This document shows, in pieces, positions 31,029-40,670 of a stretch of 56,045 nt of DNA (position 1 is the stretch's first letter; each line of letters opens with the position of its first letter). The translations under genes and the position numbers were made by a program. Source of the DNA: a virus; IMG/VR virus record IMGVR_UViG_3300046454_000555, positions 1 through 56,045 of that record. One strand, written 5' to 3'. Under the pieces are notes generated by a model, which ran no database searches, was not told the DNA's origin, and was given only the letters and a program-made list of their open reading frames with translations.

Positions 31029-33322
31029 TGGCGACGCTTCCCGACGCCACCGCCCTCGGCGAGCAGTCGCTCCCGGTCCCGCAGTCGAGCGGGGTCGTGG
31101 CCCAGTACCAGCCGCCGAACTGGCGCCAGACGGGGATGGCCGGGCAGTACGTCTCCGAGGGCGGCCGGGACATCGACCGCGCCGCCCAGGAGATGATGAG
31201 CGCCAACGCGCAGCAGGATTCGATCGTCGCCCAGAGCGCAGCGAACGCGCTCGAGCAGGCGCGGATCAAGCAGCAGTTCGACCCCAAGACCGGGTGGGCG
31301 AACGCCAAGGAAGGGCGCGCCGTCGGCCAGCAGTTCATCGACGAGAACACCGCCAACTTCACCGACACCCAGCAGCAGATCCGCGACTCGCTGACCAACG
31401 ACTTCCAGAAGAAGGTCTTCGACCAGCACGCGCAGCAGCAGATGGCGCGCTTCCAGTCGGCCATCTACTCGCACCAGGCGCAAGAGACCGAGAAGTTCAA
31501 CGACGCCACCGCCAACGGCAACGTCACCTCGGCGCTCCAGACCGCATCGCTCGACCCGGCCTCGGGCACGAGCATCGACAGGTCCGGAAACCTCGTCGAC
31601 CGAAACGTCCCGGCGATGATGTCGGCCGCCCAGATCGAGGGAACGATCGACGACATGGGCAAGCGAAAGGGCTGGCCCGCCGTCGTCACCGACAACGCCA
31701 AGCGGACGGCCCTGAGCGCCCTCTACTCGGCTCGCATCCAGGCGCTCAACGACGGCGTCCCGGGTGCGGTTCAAGCAAGCCCCTACCTGGCCGAGAAGCT
31801 CTTCGAGTCCACGCAGGGGCAGATGGACGAGAAGACGAGGCTCTTCCTGGGCAACCAGGTGCTGAAGTCCGTGAAGGGTGTTCAAGCACGCGACACCGCG
31901 CAGGCGATCGTCTCCGGACATCCGCCGACCGCGCCGCTCGACCTCACTCCTGCAGTCACCGGCAAGCCGCTCCAGGCAGTGGTCGAGACCCTGGAGAGCG
32001 GCGGCCGCGACTTCGGACCCGACGGCAAGATCCTCACCTCCGACAAGGGCGCGCAGGGATCGATGCAGGTCATGCCTGCCACTGCGTCGAACCCGGGCTA
32101 CGGCGTTCGCCCCGCGGCCGACGACAGCCCCGGCGAGCTCGCGCGCGTCGGCCGCGACTACCTCGGCGCCATGAGCGCGCGCTTTGAGGAGCCCGCGCTC
32201 GTCCTGGCCGCCTACAACGCCGGCCCTGGACGAGTGGACGGCTGGATCAAGCAGTTCGGCGATCCGAGGTCAGGTGCCATCAGCCCTGCCGACTGGGCCG
32301 CCAAGATCCCGCTTGCGGAGACCAAGAACTACGTCACCGCGGGGCTCGCCAAGCTCGGCACCCAGCCGCAGACGGCCTCGACCCTCAAGGTCGACCTCTA
32401 CTCGCGCGCCGAGCAGGCGCGTGCTATCGCCGAGCAACAGTACCCGGGCGATACCGCCTACGCCGACTCGGTGGTCTCGCGCGTCCTCAACTACGGGAAC
32501 ATGGTCATCGCCGACCAGCGGGCCAAGGAGCAGGGCGCTCACGAGGCGCTCGTCAACGGGATGATCGGCACCAAGCCCGACGGCAGCGACGCGCCGCAGA
32601 CGATCGACGCGCTCCTCGCCGATCCGCAGCAGAAGGCGAACTGGGACCAGGCCACGCCCGAGGTGAAGAAGGCGATCCAGGACCGCTTCGCGGCGATGGA
32701 CAAGAAGAGCGCCAACGTCCTCACCAAGGACGGGATGAGCACCTACTACGCGCTCCTCGGCAAGGCCGGAACGGACCCCGAGGGCTTCACCAAGGAAGAC
32801 CTCTCGAGCCACTTCGGCGAGATCCCCGACCACCTCCTCCTCGGACTGATGCAGGCGCAGAAGTCGATCAACGCCAAGGACGCTGCGACTCAAGCAAAGG
32901 GCGAGCAGTGGACCAAGGCGCGGTCGGTGGTCGACGACATGCTGAAACCCATTGGCCTGGGCCAAACAGCGAAGCCGAACAGCGCCAACGCCAAGACCAC
33001 CGAGCAGTTCTACGGCCGCCTCCAGGAGGCGATGCAGGACTTCCACGACCAGAACGGCAAGTGGCCGCAGCAGCAGGACCTGAGGAAGATGGCCGGTGGC
33101 CTCCTGATGCAGGGCAAGGAATCGGGCGGCACCCTCTGGGACTCGAGCAAGCGCTCCTTCGAGACCGACCCGGGCAAGTTCTACGTGCCCCTGCCGGCCG
33201 CACGCACCGGTGAGTACAGCGGCGCGGTCGACCGGTTCTCGCGCTCGATGGGCAGAAAGCCCGCGACCGAGAGCGAGCTCCAGCGCTGGTACAGCGTCTA
33301 TCGCCAGGCGGGTGGCCAGTGA
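31028..33322 (+). CDS. Internal virion protein with lytic transglycosylase domain
   Basis: A 764-residue protein. Residues about 315-425 form an SLT-type transglycosylase: TLESGGRDF with catalytic Glu323, KGAQGSMQVMPATA and LAAYNAGPGRVDGWI. The rest is helical and Gln-rich, as in ejected core proteins. It would cut peptidoglycan during DNA entry. It lies between the small core protein and the giant protein, in the T7 gp14-gp15-gp16 order, with the lysozyme domain on a different partner than in T7. Confidence 0.85.
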   Translation: MATLPDATALGEQSLPVPQSSGVVAQYQPPNWRQTGMAGQYVSEGGRDIDRAAQEMMSANAQQDSIVAQSAANALEQARIKQQFDPKTGWANAKEGRAVGQQFIDENTANFTDTQQQIRDSLTNDFQKKVFDQHAQQQMARFQSAIYSHQAQETEKFNDATANGNVTSALQTASLDPASGTSIDRSGNLVDRNVPAMMSAAQIEGTIDDMGKRKGWPAVVTDNAKRTALSALYSARIQALNDGVPGAVQASPYLAEKLFESTQGQMDEKTRLFLGNQVLKSVKGVQARDTAQAIVSGHPPTAPLDLTPAVTGKPLQAVVETLESGGRDFGPDGKILTSDKGAQGSMQVMPATASNPGYGVRPAADDSPGELARVGRDYLGAMSARFEEPALVLAAYNAGPGRVDGWIKQFGDPRSGAISPADWAAKIPLAETKNYVTAGLAKLGTQPQTASTLKVDLYSRAEQARAIAEQQYPGDTAYADSVVSRVLNYGNMVIADQRAKEQGAHEALVNGMIGTKPDGSDAPQTIDALLADPQQKANWDQATPEVKKAIQDRFAAMDKKSANVLTKDGMSTYYALLGKAGTDPEGFTKEDLSSHFGEIPDHLLLGLMQAQKSINAKDAATQAKGEQWTKARSVVDDMLKPIGLGQTAKPNSANAKTTEQFYGRLQEAMQDFHDQNGKWPQQQDLRKMAGGLLMQGKESGGTLWDSSKRSFETDPGKFYVPLPAARTGEYSGAVDRFSRSMGRKPATESELQRWYSVYRQAGGQ

Positions 33323-36300
33323 ACGACGCCCTCGCCCCCGACGACTACGCCGCGCAGCAGGCCAACCTGGCCGTGCAGAAGGCGATGGCGCCGCAGCCGA
33401 ACGACCCCAACGAACTGGCAGCGCAGACGGCCGCGGGCGTCCTGCAGGCGCCAAGGATGCAGGCCCAGGCGGTGAGCGTCGCCAATGCCCATTCGGGGAT
33501 CACGGCACAGACCGCGGGGCAGTCGGCGCAGACGGCGCGCCAGTTGGGCGTGCCGCAGGCCGCGGTCGAGACCGACCCGGCCACCTACGCGAGCCAGGCG
33601 CTGGCGCAGAAGAACGCCGCGGTCGTCGGAGCCAACCCGGTGCTCGCGAAGTGGGTGGCGGCCAATCCGGATTCAGCCCGCATTGCCCAGGACGAGTACG
33701 ACAAGCTCGGCGCGATCGAGAAGATGTGGGACCAGGGCAAGGACGCCGGCTACGCGCTCGTGCAGCAGCTCGGCCATTCCTTTGCATCCGCTTCGCTCGG
33801 GCTGAACCGGGCGCTCGCGCCGATCGCCAACGCGGTCGGTGGCGGGCAGTGGTGGGCGAAGAACTTCCTGCAGACGCAGGAGGACCTCGAGACCTCGCTG
33901 CGCCAGGCACCCGATGCGCCGATCCTGCAGAAGGCCACCGGCACGGCTGGCAGCCTCCTGGGGCTCTTGTCGCAGGTCGCCCTGACGGGTGGGGGCGGCG
34001 CGGCTCCGGAAGCCGCTGCAGGCGTCGCAGACACGCTCGCCAACGCCGCGACCCACGCCGGCAAGTCGATGGCCTTCCCGTCGCTGACCGCATCGGCGAA
34101 CGCCGCCCACGACACCTATGAGCAGACCGGAGACGCCTCGGCAGCGGCGCGGGCTGCCATCGGCTCGTACGCATTTTCGACGCTACAGGGCGCCGTCCCC
34201 TTCTCGGCCCCGGGGACTCTGGCTTCGCGCGCTCTATCCGGTGCCGCTGCAGGACTTGCCACGAGCGAAGGCCAGCGCGCGGCGATGAACCTGCTCGTGC
34301 CGTCCACGGCACGACCGTTCGATCCGCAGGAGGCGATCTTCCAGGCGCTCACGGGTGCAGTCCTCGGCGGGGCGATGGGGCCGCGTCCGGACCTGAACCT
34401 GCACGAGGCGGTCCGGAAGACCTACGACGACGCGGTCAAGGCGGGGCTGGCGGAGCGCGACATCGGCCGCGTCGTCGCCCTCAGCAAGATCGCCCAGGAA
34501 TCTGCCCTGCGCGAGCACGACCCCGACGCCTTCCACGAGTTCGTCCGCACCGTCACCGACAAGAGCGACCTCGACGCGGTCTACGTCGACGGCGTGAAGC
34601 TCTCCGAAGCGTTCGCGCAGTCGGCGATCAAGCCGACACCCGAACTGGCTCAGGAGATGAGCGAGGCGCTGAAGACCGGTGGGGATGTCCGCATCCCGAT
34701 CGCCGACTACGCGACCCACATCGCAGGGACCGACCTCGAGAAGGCGATCCTCCCCGACATGAAGGCATCCCCCGACGGGATGACCATGAAGGAGGGCCAG
34801 CAGTTCTTCCAGAAGGCCGCTGCCGACATGAAGGCCAAGGCGGCCGAGATGATGCAGTCGGCGCAGGAGCGGGCGGATCTTGAGACCGACAAGCAGGGCG
34901 TCTTCCAGAGCATCCACGAGCAGATGGTGGCTGCAGGAAGAGACCCCGGCATCGCCAGGACCGAAGCCCAGCTCGCGACCGAGTTCTATTCCTCGATGGC
35001 CGCCCGCGAGGGGATGAAGCCGAGCGAGTTCCTGAAGCAGAACCCGATCAACTTCGAGGGCGACACCGCGCGCGAGCAGGCCCGGCTCGGGCAGGTCTTC
35101 GCGCAGCGCGAGAGCGACGTCGGTCACAAGCGCATCGGCGAGGCCGGGCGCTACGTCGGCGCCCCCGACTTCGTGGGCTCGAGCCCGCAGAAGCTCACCG
35201 TCCTGCGCAAGAACCTGCAAAAGCTCACCACCGAGGGGGCGGTCGGCCGCTACTGGTACGAGCGCTCGGCGCGCGCGGTGCTCAATTTCGTGGGCGGCGA
35301 CAAGGGCGACGCGGAGAAGTTCATCGGCCTGCTCGCCGTCTATTCGCAGGGCACCTCGGTCCCCGCGAACACGACCTCCGCAGTCAAGGCCTGGTATCAG
35401 TGGAAGAACGGCGAGCCGATCACCGCCGGGCGCTTCCCGGCGGCGATGGGCAAGAAGGCCGAGGCGTGGCTCAACCGCGGCGAGGACTGGGGCGGGATCA
35501 AGACCAACAACTTCTACACCGACCTGATGGAGGAGATCGACCCGAGCAAGCTCGACTCTCACCACTCCACCATGGACATGTGGATGGCGCTGGCCGGCGA
35601 CTACGGCGCGAAGGTCCTCGACCAGGGTCCGAAGTACACCTTCATGCAGCGCGAGATCGCGCGCATCGCCGACCAGATCGGCTGGCGGCCGCACCAGGTC
35701 CAGGCCGCGATCTGGACCGCGATCAAGGCCCGCGTCGAGGGCAGCGAGAAGGCCCGCAACGCCTTCGAGGACGCGCAGGGCATCCGCATCGCCAGCGCCG
35801 AGGGCGGCCACGAGATCGCCAAGGGCCGCGAGTACGAGCACTACCGCGCCGCCACCCGCTTCGGCCTCGAGTCGCCGATCACGCAGGACGAGATCAACAG
35901 CAGCAACTACGACTTCGGCCACGCGCTCGCCGAGCGCACGGCGCAGATCTCGTGGGAGGCGACCCCTGGCGCGACCACAGGCGTCCTGCCGGGCATCCAC
36001 AACGCGCCCATGCATCAGGTGCTGGAGTACCTCGGCGCCATCCGCCAGGCGCTCTCGGACGAGAAGGGCCGCGACCTCATCGACCAGCGCCTCGGGCTGC
36101 TGACGACCAAGGGCGAGGCGCTCTACTCGGGCTGGCAGGGCAAGACCACCGCCGGGGTGCAGCAGGGCGCCGGCGTGACCGTCACCGACGGTGCCGTGGC
36201 TGGGCAGTCGCGGGTGCGCGTCAACCTCGCCGCCGACATCCGCGGCCTGGTGCTCTCGCAGGAAGCGGTCGCCTGGCACTTCCCGATCTTCGGCGGCGCC

Positions 36301-39300
36301 AAGTTCGGCCAGAACGGCGTCGAGTTCAATCTCGGCCGGACCCTCGCCGAGGGCGAGACCCGGGGCCTCTACGAGGCGCTCACCCGAGAACTCGGCCACT
36401 CGGAGTCGCCTCCCATCCCCACGAAGGAGGGGTTTCGCGTCCTCAACTTCCCGGACGAGAAATTCGCCCTCCAGAGCGAGACCGACAAGGGTAAAATCAA
36501 GGAGCTGCAGAAGGGCGCCCGCGAGAAGAACGAGGCGTTTCATGCGGCTGTAGAGCGGGCAGTTGCCGCTCAGGACTTCGGCCATGAAATCACCGACCGG
36601 ACCCACTTCGAAAGCGACGGCGAACTCCGCCCAAACGACTGGAGCAAAGGCGACTCGGATTACCGAGGAAGAATTGCAGAGGCGGATAGCAGCGTTGCCC
36701 AAAGCAAGAGTGGCGGGTCCGAACGATCCGATCTACTCGGGTGGGTTGACGATGAACTCCGTCCCCGCGTCCAAGCCGTCAACGACGACTTCGCCGCCCG
36801 CTACGGCTGGGACCAGCCAGGACCTGCAGGACTAGACCAGTCCTTCCACCAGGGCGAGCGCGGCGCGTTCGACCCTGCGACCCGCACCGTCTCCATCCTC
36901 AAGGGGGCCGACCTCAGCACGGTCGTGCATGAGCTCGGCCACGGCTTCCTCGACACCCTGAGTCGCGTCGCTGTCGGCGAGAAGGCGTCCGAAGGCGCCA
37001 AGGCCGACTTCAAGACCATCCTCGACTGGTTCGGCGTCAAGGACGAGGCGACCTGGCATGCGATGTCGCTCGACGAGCAGCGCCAGTACCACGAGAAGTT
37101 CGCCCAGTCCTTCGAGCGCTATCTCTTCGAGGGCAAGGCTCCCACCCAGGCGCTGCAGCCGCTCTTCAGCCGCGTGCGCTCGTGGATGCTCTCGGTCTAC
37201 TCCAAGCTCTCCAACCTCGGCGTCGGCCACATCGATCCCGAGGTGAAGGCCGTCTTCGACCGGATGCTGGCCTCCGACGAGGCGATCAAGCAGGCCGAGG
37301 CGATCCGCTCCTACGCGCCCCTCTTCACCGACGCGAAGGCGTTCGGAGGAGACGAGGCAAGGCTCAGTGCCTACCTGAAGATGGGTCAAGAGGCCACGGG
37401 CGAGGCCGTCGACTCCATGCAGGCCCGATCACTTCGGGACATGAAGTGGCTCTCGAACGCCAAGAACAAGGCGATCCGGGCGATGCAGAAGGAGGCCCTC
37501 GCCGCGCGCAAGGAAGTGCAGGCCGAGGTCACCGCCGAAGTCAACCAACGTCCGGAGTACGCCGCCAAGGACTACCTGCGCGCGAACAAGGGATCGGACA
37601 AGGAGATCGTCGCCGGCATGCACGGCTACGGCTCGGCCGAGGAGATGCAGCAGGCGATCGACTCTGCCCCGAACCGGAAGGACGTCGTCCGCGAGCAGAC
37701 CGACCAGAAGATGCTGCAGCGCCACGGCGAGTTGACCGACCCCGGTGCCGTTGAACTGGCCGCCAACGAGGCCGTCCACAACGAGGCCCGCGCCCGCTTC
37801 ATGGCCACGGGCCTGAAGATCCTCACCGACTCGCCGCTGCCCGCGAACCAGATCGCCAAGGCGGCAAAGGAAGCAGCAGAGGCGACCGTTGCCAAGAAGG
37901 CAGTCGGCGACCTGAGATCCGACCGCTATCTCGCTGCCGAGGCCAAGGCCAACAAGGAGGCGATCAAGCAGGCCCCCAAGAGCCCCGAGAAGGCGGTCGA
38001 TGCGCAGAGAGCTGCCATCCTCAACAACCGCCTCGCCAAGGCGGCGATGGACGCCCAGGCAGAAGTCCAGAAGGGCCTCGACTACCTCAAGAAGTTCGAC
38101 AAGCCGACGATCGCCAAGGCGGTCGGGTCCGAGTACATGGACCGGATCAACGAGCTTCTCTCCGGGTTCGACATCACGAACCGCTTCAGCACCGGCTCCG
38201 ACGTCGCCCAGCGCCAGCAGATGCGCGACTGGCTGCAGAGCGAGTACCAGCGGACCGGGGTGATGCCCGAGGTCTCCGATGCCCTCATGGACTTCACCAA
38301 CCAGAGGCACTGGAAGGAGTTGTCGGTCGAGGAGTTCCGCGGCCTGGTCGACGCGGTGAAGAGCCTCGAGCACGTTGGAAGAGAACAGCAGCTCGTGACC
38401 GTCAACGGACAGCGCGTGGCTCTTCAGGACCAGGTCGATCGCGCCAAGGCCGACATGGCAGACATGCCGCACAGCGTCCCGGTCGACATCCAGCCGCACC
38501 TCCTCCACGCCGAGGGGCTGAGCAGGCTCAGTGCCCAGTGGCTGAACCTGAAGTCCAAGCTCAGGGGCATGGACGCGGCGCTCCTGAAGATGGAGCAGCT
38601 CTTCCAGTGGCTCACCTACGGCCGAAAGGCCGGTCTCGGCGAGACGCGCACCGGACCGTTCCTCGAGATGATGACCCGCGCCGGCAGTGCGGAGGGCCGC
38701 GAGCGCGCGATGCGCGCCGAGTCCGCCAAGGCGATGAAGGACCTCGGCGAGTCGCTCCGGGACGCCAAGGTCAACATCAACGAGTCGCTCGACCTGCCGG
38801 GACTTTCACGGCAGGGCCGGGGGACGCAGTGGTATCGCGAGGAACTCCTCTCGGCTGCCCTCAACATGGGCAACAAGGAGGGCCTGAAGAACCTCGTCGA
38901 GGGCAACGGCCTGAACGAGCGGGCGCTGCGTCAAGCGCTGAAGGACCACCTCTCGCCGGCAGAGTGGAAGTTCGTCCAGGGGACCCTGGACCACATCAAC
39001 TCCTACTGGCCGCAGATCGAGGCGCTGCAGAAGCGGATGGTCGGCGTCGCCCCGCCGAAGGTCGAGGCACTGCCGATCGGCGACATCGAGGGCGGCTACT
39101 TCCCGATCGTCCGCGACGCCTTCACCGACCGCAACATCGACGAGCACCACGCCAAGGATGCGGCCTCCCTCTTCGAGAACCAGTTCTCCAAGCCGGTGAC
39201 CAACAAGGGCCACACGGTCGCCAGAACCGGCTACGTCGGGCCGCTGCACCTGAGCCTGGGCAACATCGCCCGCCACATCGACCAGGTGACGCACGACCTC

Positions 39301-40587
39301 GCCTGGCGGGAAGCGATCGTTGACATGAACAAGTTCCTGTCGCACCCCGAGATCCAGAGCGAGGTCGACCAGGTGATGGGCCGCGAGTACCGGAAGCAAT
39401 TCCGCCCGTGGCTGCAGTCGATGGCCAACGACAAGGTCTTCAACACCTCGGGCGACACCGCCTGGGAGCGCTTCTACCGGACTGCGCGAACCAATGCGAC
39501 GCTCGTCGGGCTGGGCTTTCGCCTTTCGACGATGCTGATCCACGGCAGCTCGGCCCTGTCCACGTCGATCGGCGAGGTCGGGACGAAGTGGTTCGCCAAG
39601 GGAGCAGCCGAATTCGCCACCCCCGAGCGCTGGGCCTCGGCCAAGCAGTTCATGTTCGACCGCTCCCCGGAGATGGCGAACCGCTTCAACGAGAGCGACC
39701 GCAACATCCACGAGGCGATCGACCAGATCAACGAGCACCAACGCTCCCTCGGTCCGATCTCGGGGACGCAGAAGGTCTTCGACGGCGCGCGCAAGTTCGC
39801 GTTCTACGGCGTTCAAGCCCTGGACATGGGCTCGGCCGCGCCGACCTGGATGGCCTCCTACCTGAAGGGCATGGCGCCCGAGTCGAAGGGCGGCCATGGC
39901 CTGAGCGAAGAAGCAGCGGTCGAGCTCGCCAACCGCGCCGTCAGAAACGCGCACGGTGGTGGCGGAGTGAAGGACCTATCGGCAGTGCAGCGCGACAAGG
40001 GCGTGATGAGCATGGCGACCATGTTCTATTCGTTCTGGAACCACATGTACAACCGGCAGCGGGACCTCGGCAAGGGCTACGCCAACCTGCCGGATTCGTT
40101 TCGCCAGGGCACGGGGGTGAAGGACTTCTCCAAGCTCCTCGCCCGCTCCTGGTGGTACTTCGTCGTCCCGCAGGTCCTGCATGCCGCGCTCAAGCCCAGC
40201 CCGCAGGACCAGGAGGATTCGCTCGAGGCGAACCTGAAGCACTTCGCCGAGGAGATCGGCCTCGGCTTCGTCTCCGGCGTCCCGGTGCTGCGCGACCTCG
40301 CCAATGCGGCAGTCAACGGCCGCGACTACACGATCACGCCGCTCGAGCAGGCCGGCAAGGCGATCGTCAAGGCGGGGACCGATCTCTACAAGGTCTCGAC
40401 CGGCGAGGAGCCGTCGAAGCACGCGGGCAAGAACGCCGCCCAGGCAGTCGGCTACGCCGCGGGACTCCCTACAGGACAGCTCTCCCAGACGGGGACTTTC
40501 CTGTGGGATGTCTACAGCGGGGACGCCGACCCGCAGGGCATCAAGGACTGGTACGAGGGCATCCAGAACGGAAGGCTCTCGCAATGA
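33319..40587 (+). CDS. Giant 2422-residue internal virion/polyvalent protein with zinc-peptidase motif
   Basis: The largest gene here. GTG start overlapping the upstream TGA. Domains in order: Ala/Gln-rich helical N-terminus (1-150); a head-core-like region; a conserved block near residues 600-830 (SPQKLTVLRKNLQKLTTEGAVGRYWYERSARAVLNFVGGD in the sequence); a zincin-type motif VVHELGHGFLDTL with H1204-E-L-G-H1208 and a downstream Glu-rich helix; long charged coiled-coil segments; and a C-terminal region with amphipathic helices (RLSTMLIHGSSALS, SWWYFVVPQVLHAALK). This matches large polyvalent ejected proteins. It should enter the host with the DNA, where the peptidase could act on a host target. 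Confidence 0.8.
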   Translation: MNDALAPDDYAAQQANLAVQKAMAPQPNDPNELAAQTAAGVLQAPRMQAQAVSVANAHSGITAQTAGQSAQTARQLGVPQAAVETDPATYASQALAQKNAAVVGANPVLAKWVAANPDSARIAQDEYDKLGAIEKMWDQGKDAGYALVQQLGHSFASASLGLNRALAPIANAVGGGQWWAKNFLQTQEDLETSLRQAPDAPILQKATGTAGSLLGLLSQVALTGGGGAAPEAAAGVADTLANAATHAGKSMAFPSLTASANAAHDTYEQTGDASAAARAAIGSYAFSTLQGAVPFSAPGTLASRALSGAAAGLATSEGQRAAMNLLVPSTARPFDPQEAIFQALTGAVLGGAMGPRPDLNLHEAVRKTYDDAVKAGLAERDIGRVVALSKIAQESALREHDPDAFHEFVRTVTDKSDLDAVYVDGVKLSEAFAQSAIKPTPELAQEMSEALKTGGDVRIPIADYATHIAGTDLEKAILPDMKASPDGMTMKEGQQFFQKAAADMKAKAAEMMQSAQERADLETDKQGVFQSIHEQMVAAGRDPGIARTEAQLATEFYSSMAAREGMKPSEFLKQNPINFEGDTAREQARLGQVFAQRESDVGHKRIGEAGRYVGAPDFVGSSPQKLTVLRKNLQKLTTEGAVGRYWYERSARAVLNFVGGDKGDAEKFIGLLAVYSQGTSVPANTTSAVKAWYQWKNGEPITAGRFPAAMGKKAEAWLNRGEDWGGIKTNNFYTDLMEEIDPSKLDSHHSTMDMWMALAGDYGAKVLDQGPKYTFMQREIARIADQIGWRPHQVQAAIWTAIKARVEGSEKARNAFEDAQGIRIASAEGGHEIAKGREYEHYRAATRFGLESPITQDEINSSNYDFGHALAERTAQISWEATPGATTGVLPGIHNAPMHQVLEYLGAIRQALSDEKGRDLIDQRLGLLTTKGEALYSGWQGKTTAGVQQGAGVTVTDGAVAGQSRVRVNLAADIRGLVLSQEAVAWHFPIFGGAKFGQNGVEFNLGRTLAEGETRGLYEALTRELGHSESPPIPTKEGFRVLNFPDEKFALQSETDKGKIKELQKGAREKNEAFHAAVERAVAAQDFGHEITDRTHFESDGELRPNDWSKGDSDYRGRIAEADSSVAQSKSGGSERSDLLGWVDDELRPRVQAVNDDFAARYGWDQPGPAGLDQSFHQGERGAFDPATRTVSILKGADLSTVVHELGHGFLDTLSRVAVGEKASEGAKADFKTILDWFGVKDEATWHAMSLDEQRQYHEKFAQSFERYLFEGKAPTQALQPLFSRVRSWMLSVYSKLSNLGVGHIDPEVKAVFDRMLASDEAIKQAEAIRSYAPLFTDAKAFGGDEARLSAYLKMGQEATGEAVDSMQARSLRDMKWLSNAKNKAIRAMQKEALAARKEVQAEVTAEVNQRPEYAAKDYLRANKGSDKEIVAGMHGYGSAEEMQQAIDSAPNRKDVVREQTDQKMLQRHGELTDPGAVELAANEAVHNEARARFMATGLKILTDSPLPANQIAKAAKEAAEATVAKKAVGDLRSDRYLAAEAKANKEAIKQAPKSPEKAVDAQRAAILNNRLAKAAMDAQAEVQKGLDYLKKFDKPTIAKAVGSEYMDRINELLSGFDITNRFSTGSDVAQRQQMRDWLQSEYQRTGVMPEVSDALMDFTNQRHWKELSVEEFRGLVDAVKSLEHVGREQQLVTVNGQRVALQDQVDRAKADMADMPHSVPVDIQPHLLHAEGLSRLSAQWLNLKSKLRGMDAALLKMEQLFQWLTYGRKAGLGETRTGPFLEMMTRAGSAEGRERAMRAESAKAMKDLGESLRDAKVNINESLDLPGLSRQGRGTQWYREELLSAALNMGNKEGLKNLVEGNGLNERALRQALKDHLSPAEWKFVQGTLDHINSYWPQIEALQKRMVGVAPPKVEALPIGDIEGGYFPIVRDAFTDRNIDEHHAKDAASLFENQFSKPVTNKGHTVARTGYVGPLHLSLGNIARHIDQVTHDLAWREAIVDMNKFLSHPEIQSEVDQVMGREYRKQFRPWLQSMANDKVFNTSGDTAWERFYRTARTNATLVGLGFRLSTMLIHGSSALSTSIGEVGTKWFAKGAAEFATPERWASAKQFMFDRSPEMANRFNESDRNIHEAIDQINEHQRSLGPISGTQKVFDGARKFAFYGVQALDMGSAAPTWMASYLKGMAPESKGGHGLSEEAAVELANRAVRNAHGGGGVKDLSAVQRDKGVMSMATMFYSFWNHMYNRQRDLGKGYANLPDSFRQGTGVKDFSKLLARSWWYFVVPQVLHAALKPSPQDQEDSLEANLKHFAEEIGLGFVSGVPVLRDLANAAVNGRDYTITPLEQAGKAIVKAGTDLYKVSTGEEPSKHAGKNAAQAVGYAAGLPTGQLSQTGTFLWDVYSGDADPQGIKDWYEGIQNGRLSQ

Positions 40588-40670
40588 TCAACGCGGCCCG
40601 GTCCCCGAAGGGATTCTCCCTCCTCGCCCCGAGGGGGCCGGCGCCCGCGTTGTTCTCGAGGAAAAACTAG
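40584..40670 (+). CDS. Possible 28-residue ORF
   Basis: An ATGA overlap with the giant gene opens a 28-codon ORF ending in TAG one base before the next ATG. Content is basic and Pro-rich (SPKGFSLLAPRGPAPALF). It could be a coupling peptide or chance; the junction style is the only support. Confidence 0.3.
   Translation: MINAARSPKGFSLLAPRGPAPALFSRKN

Noticed and set aside
34234-36702. 822-codon minus-strand ORF inside the giant gene
   Set aside because: Antisense shadow in high-GC DNA; low-complexity leucine/arginine-rich product without domains.
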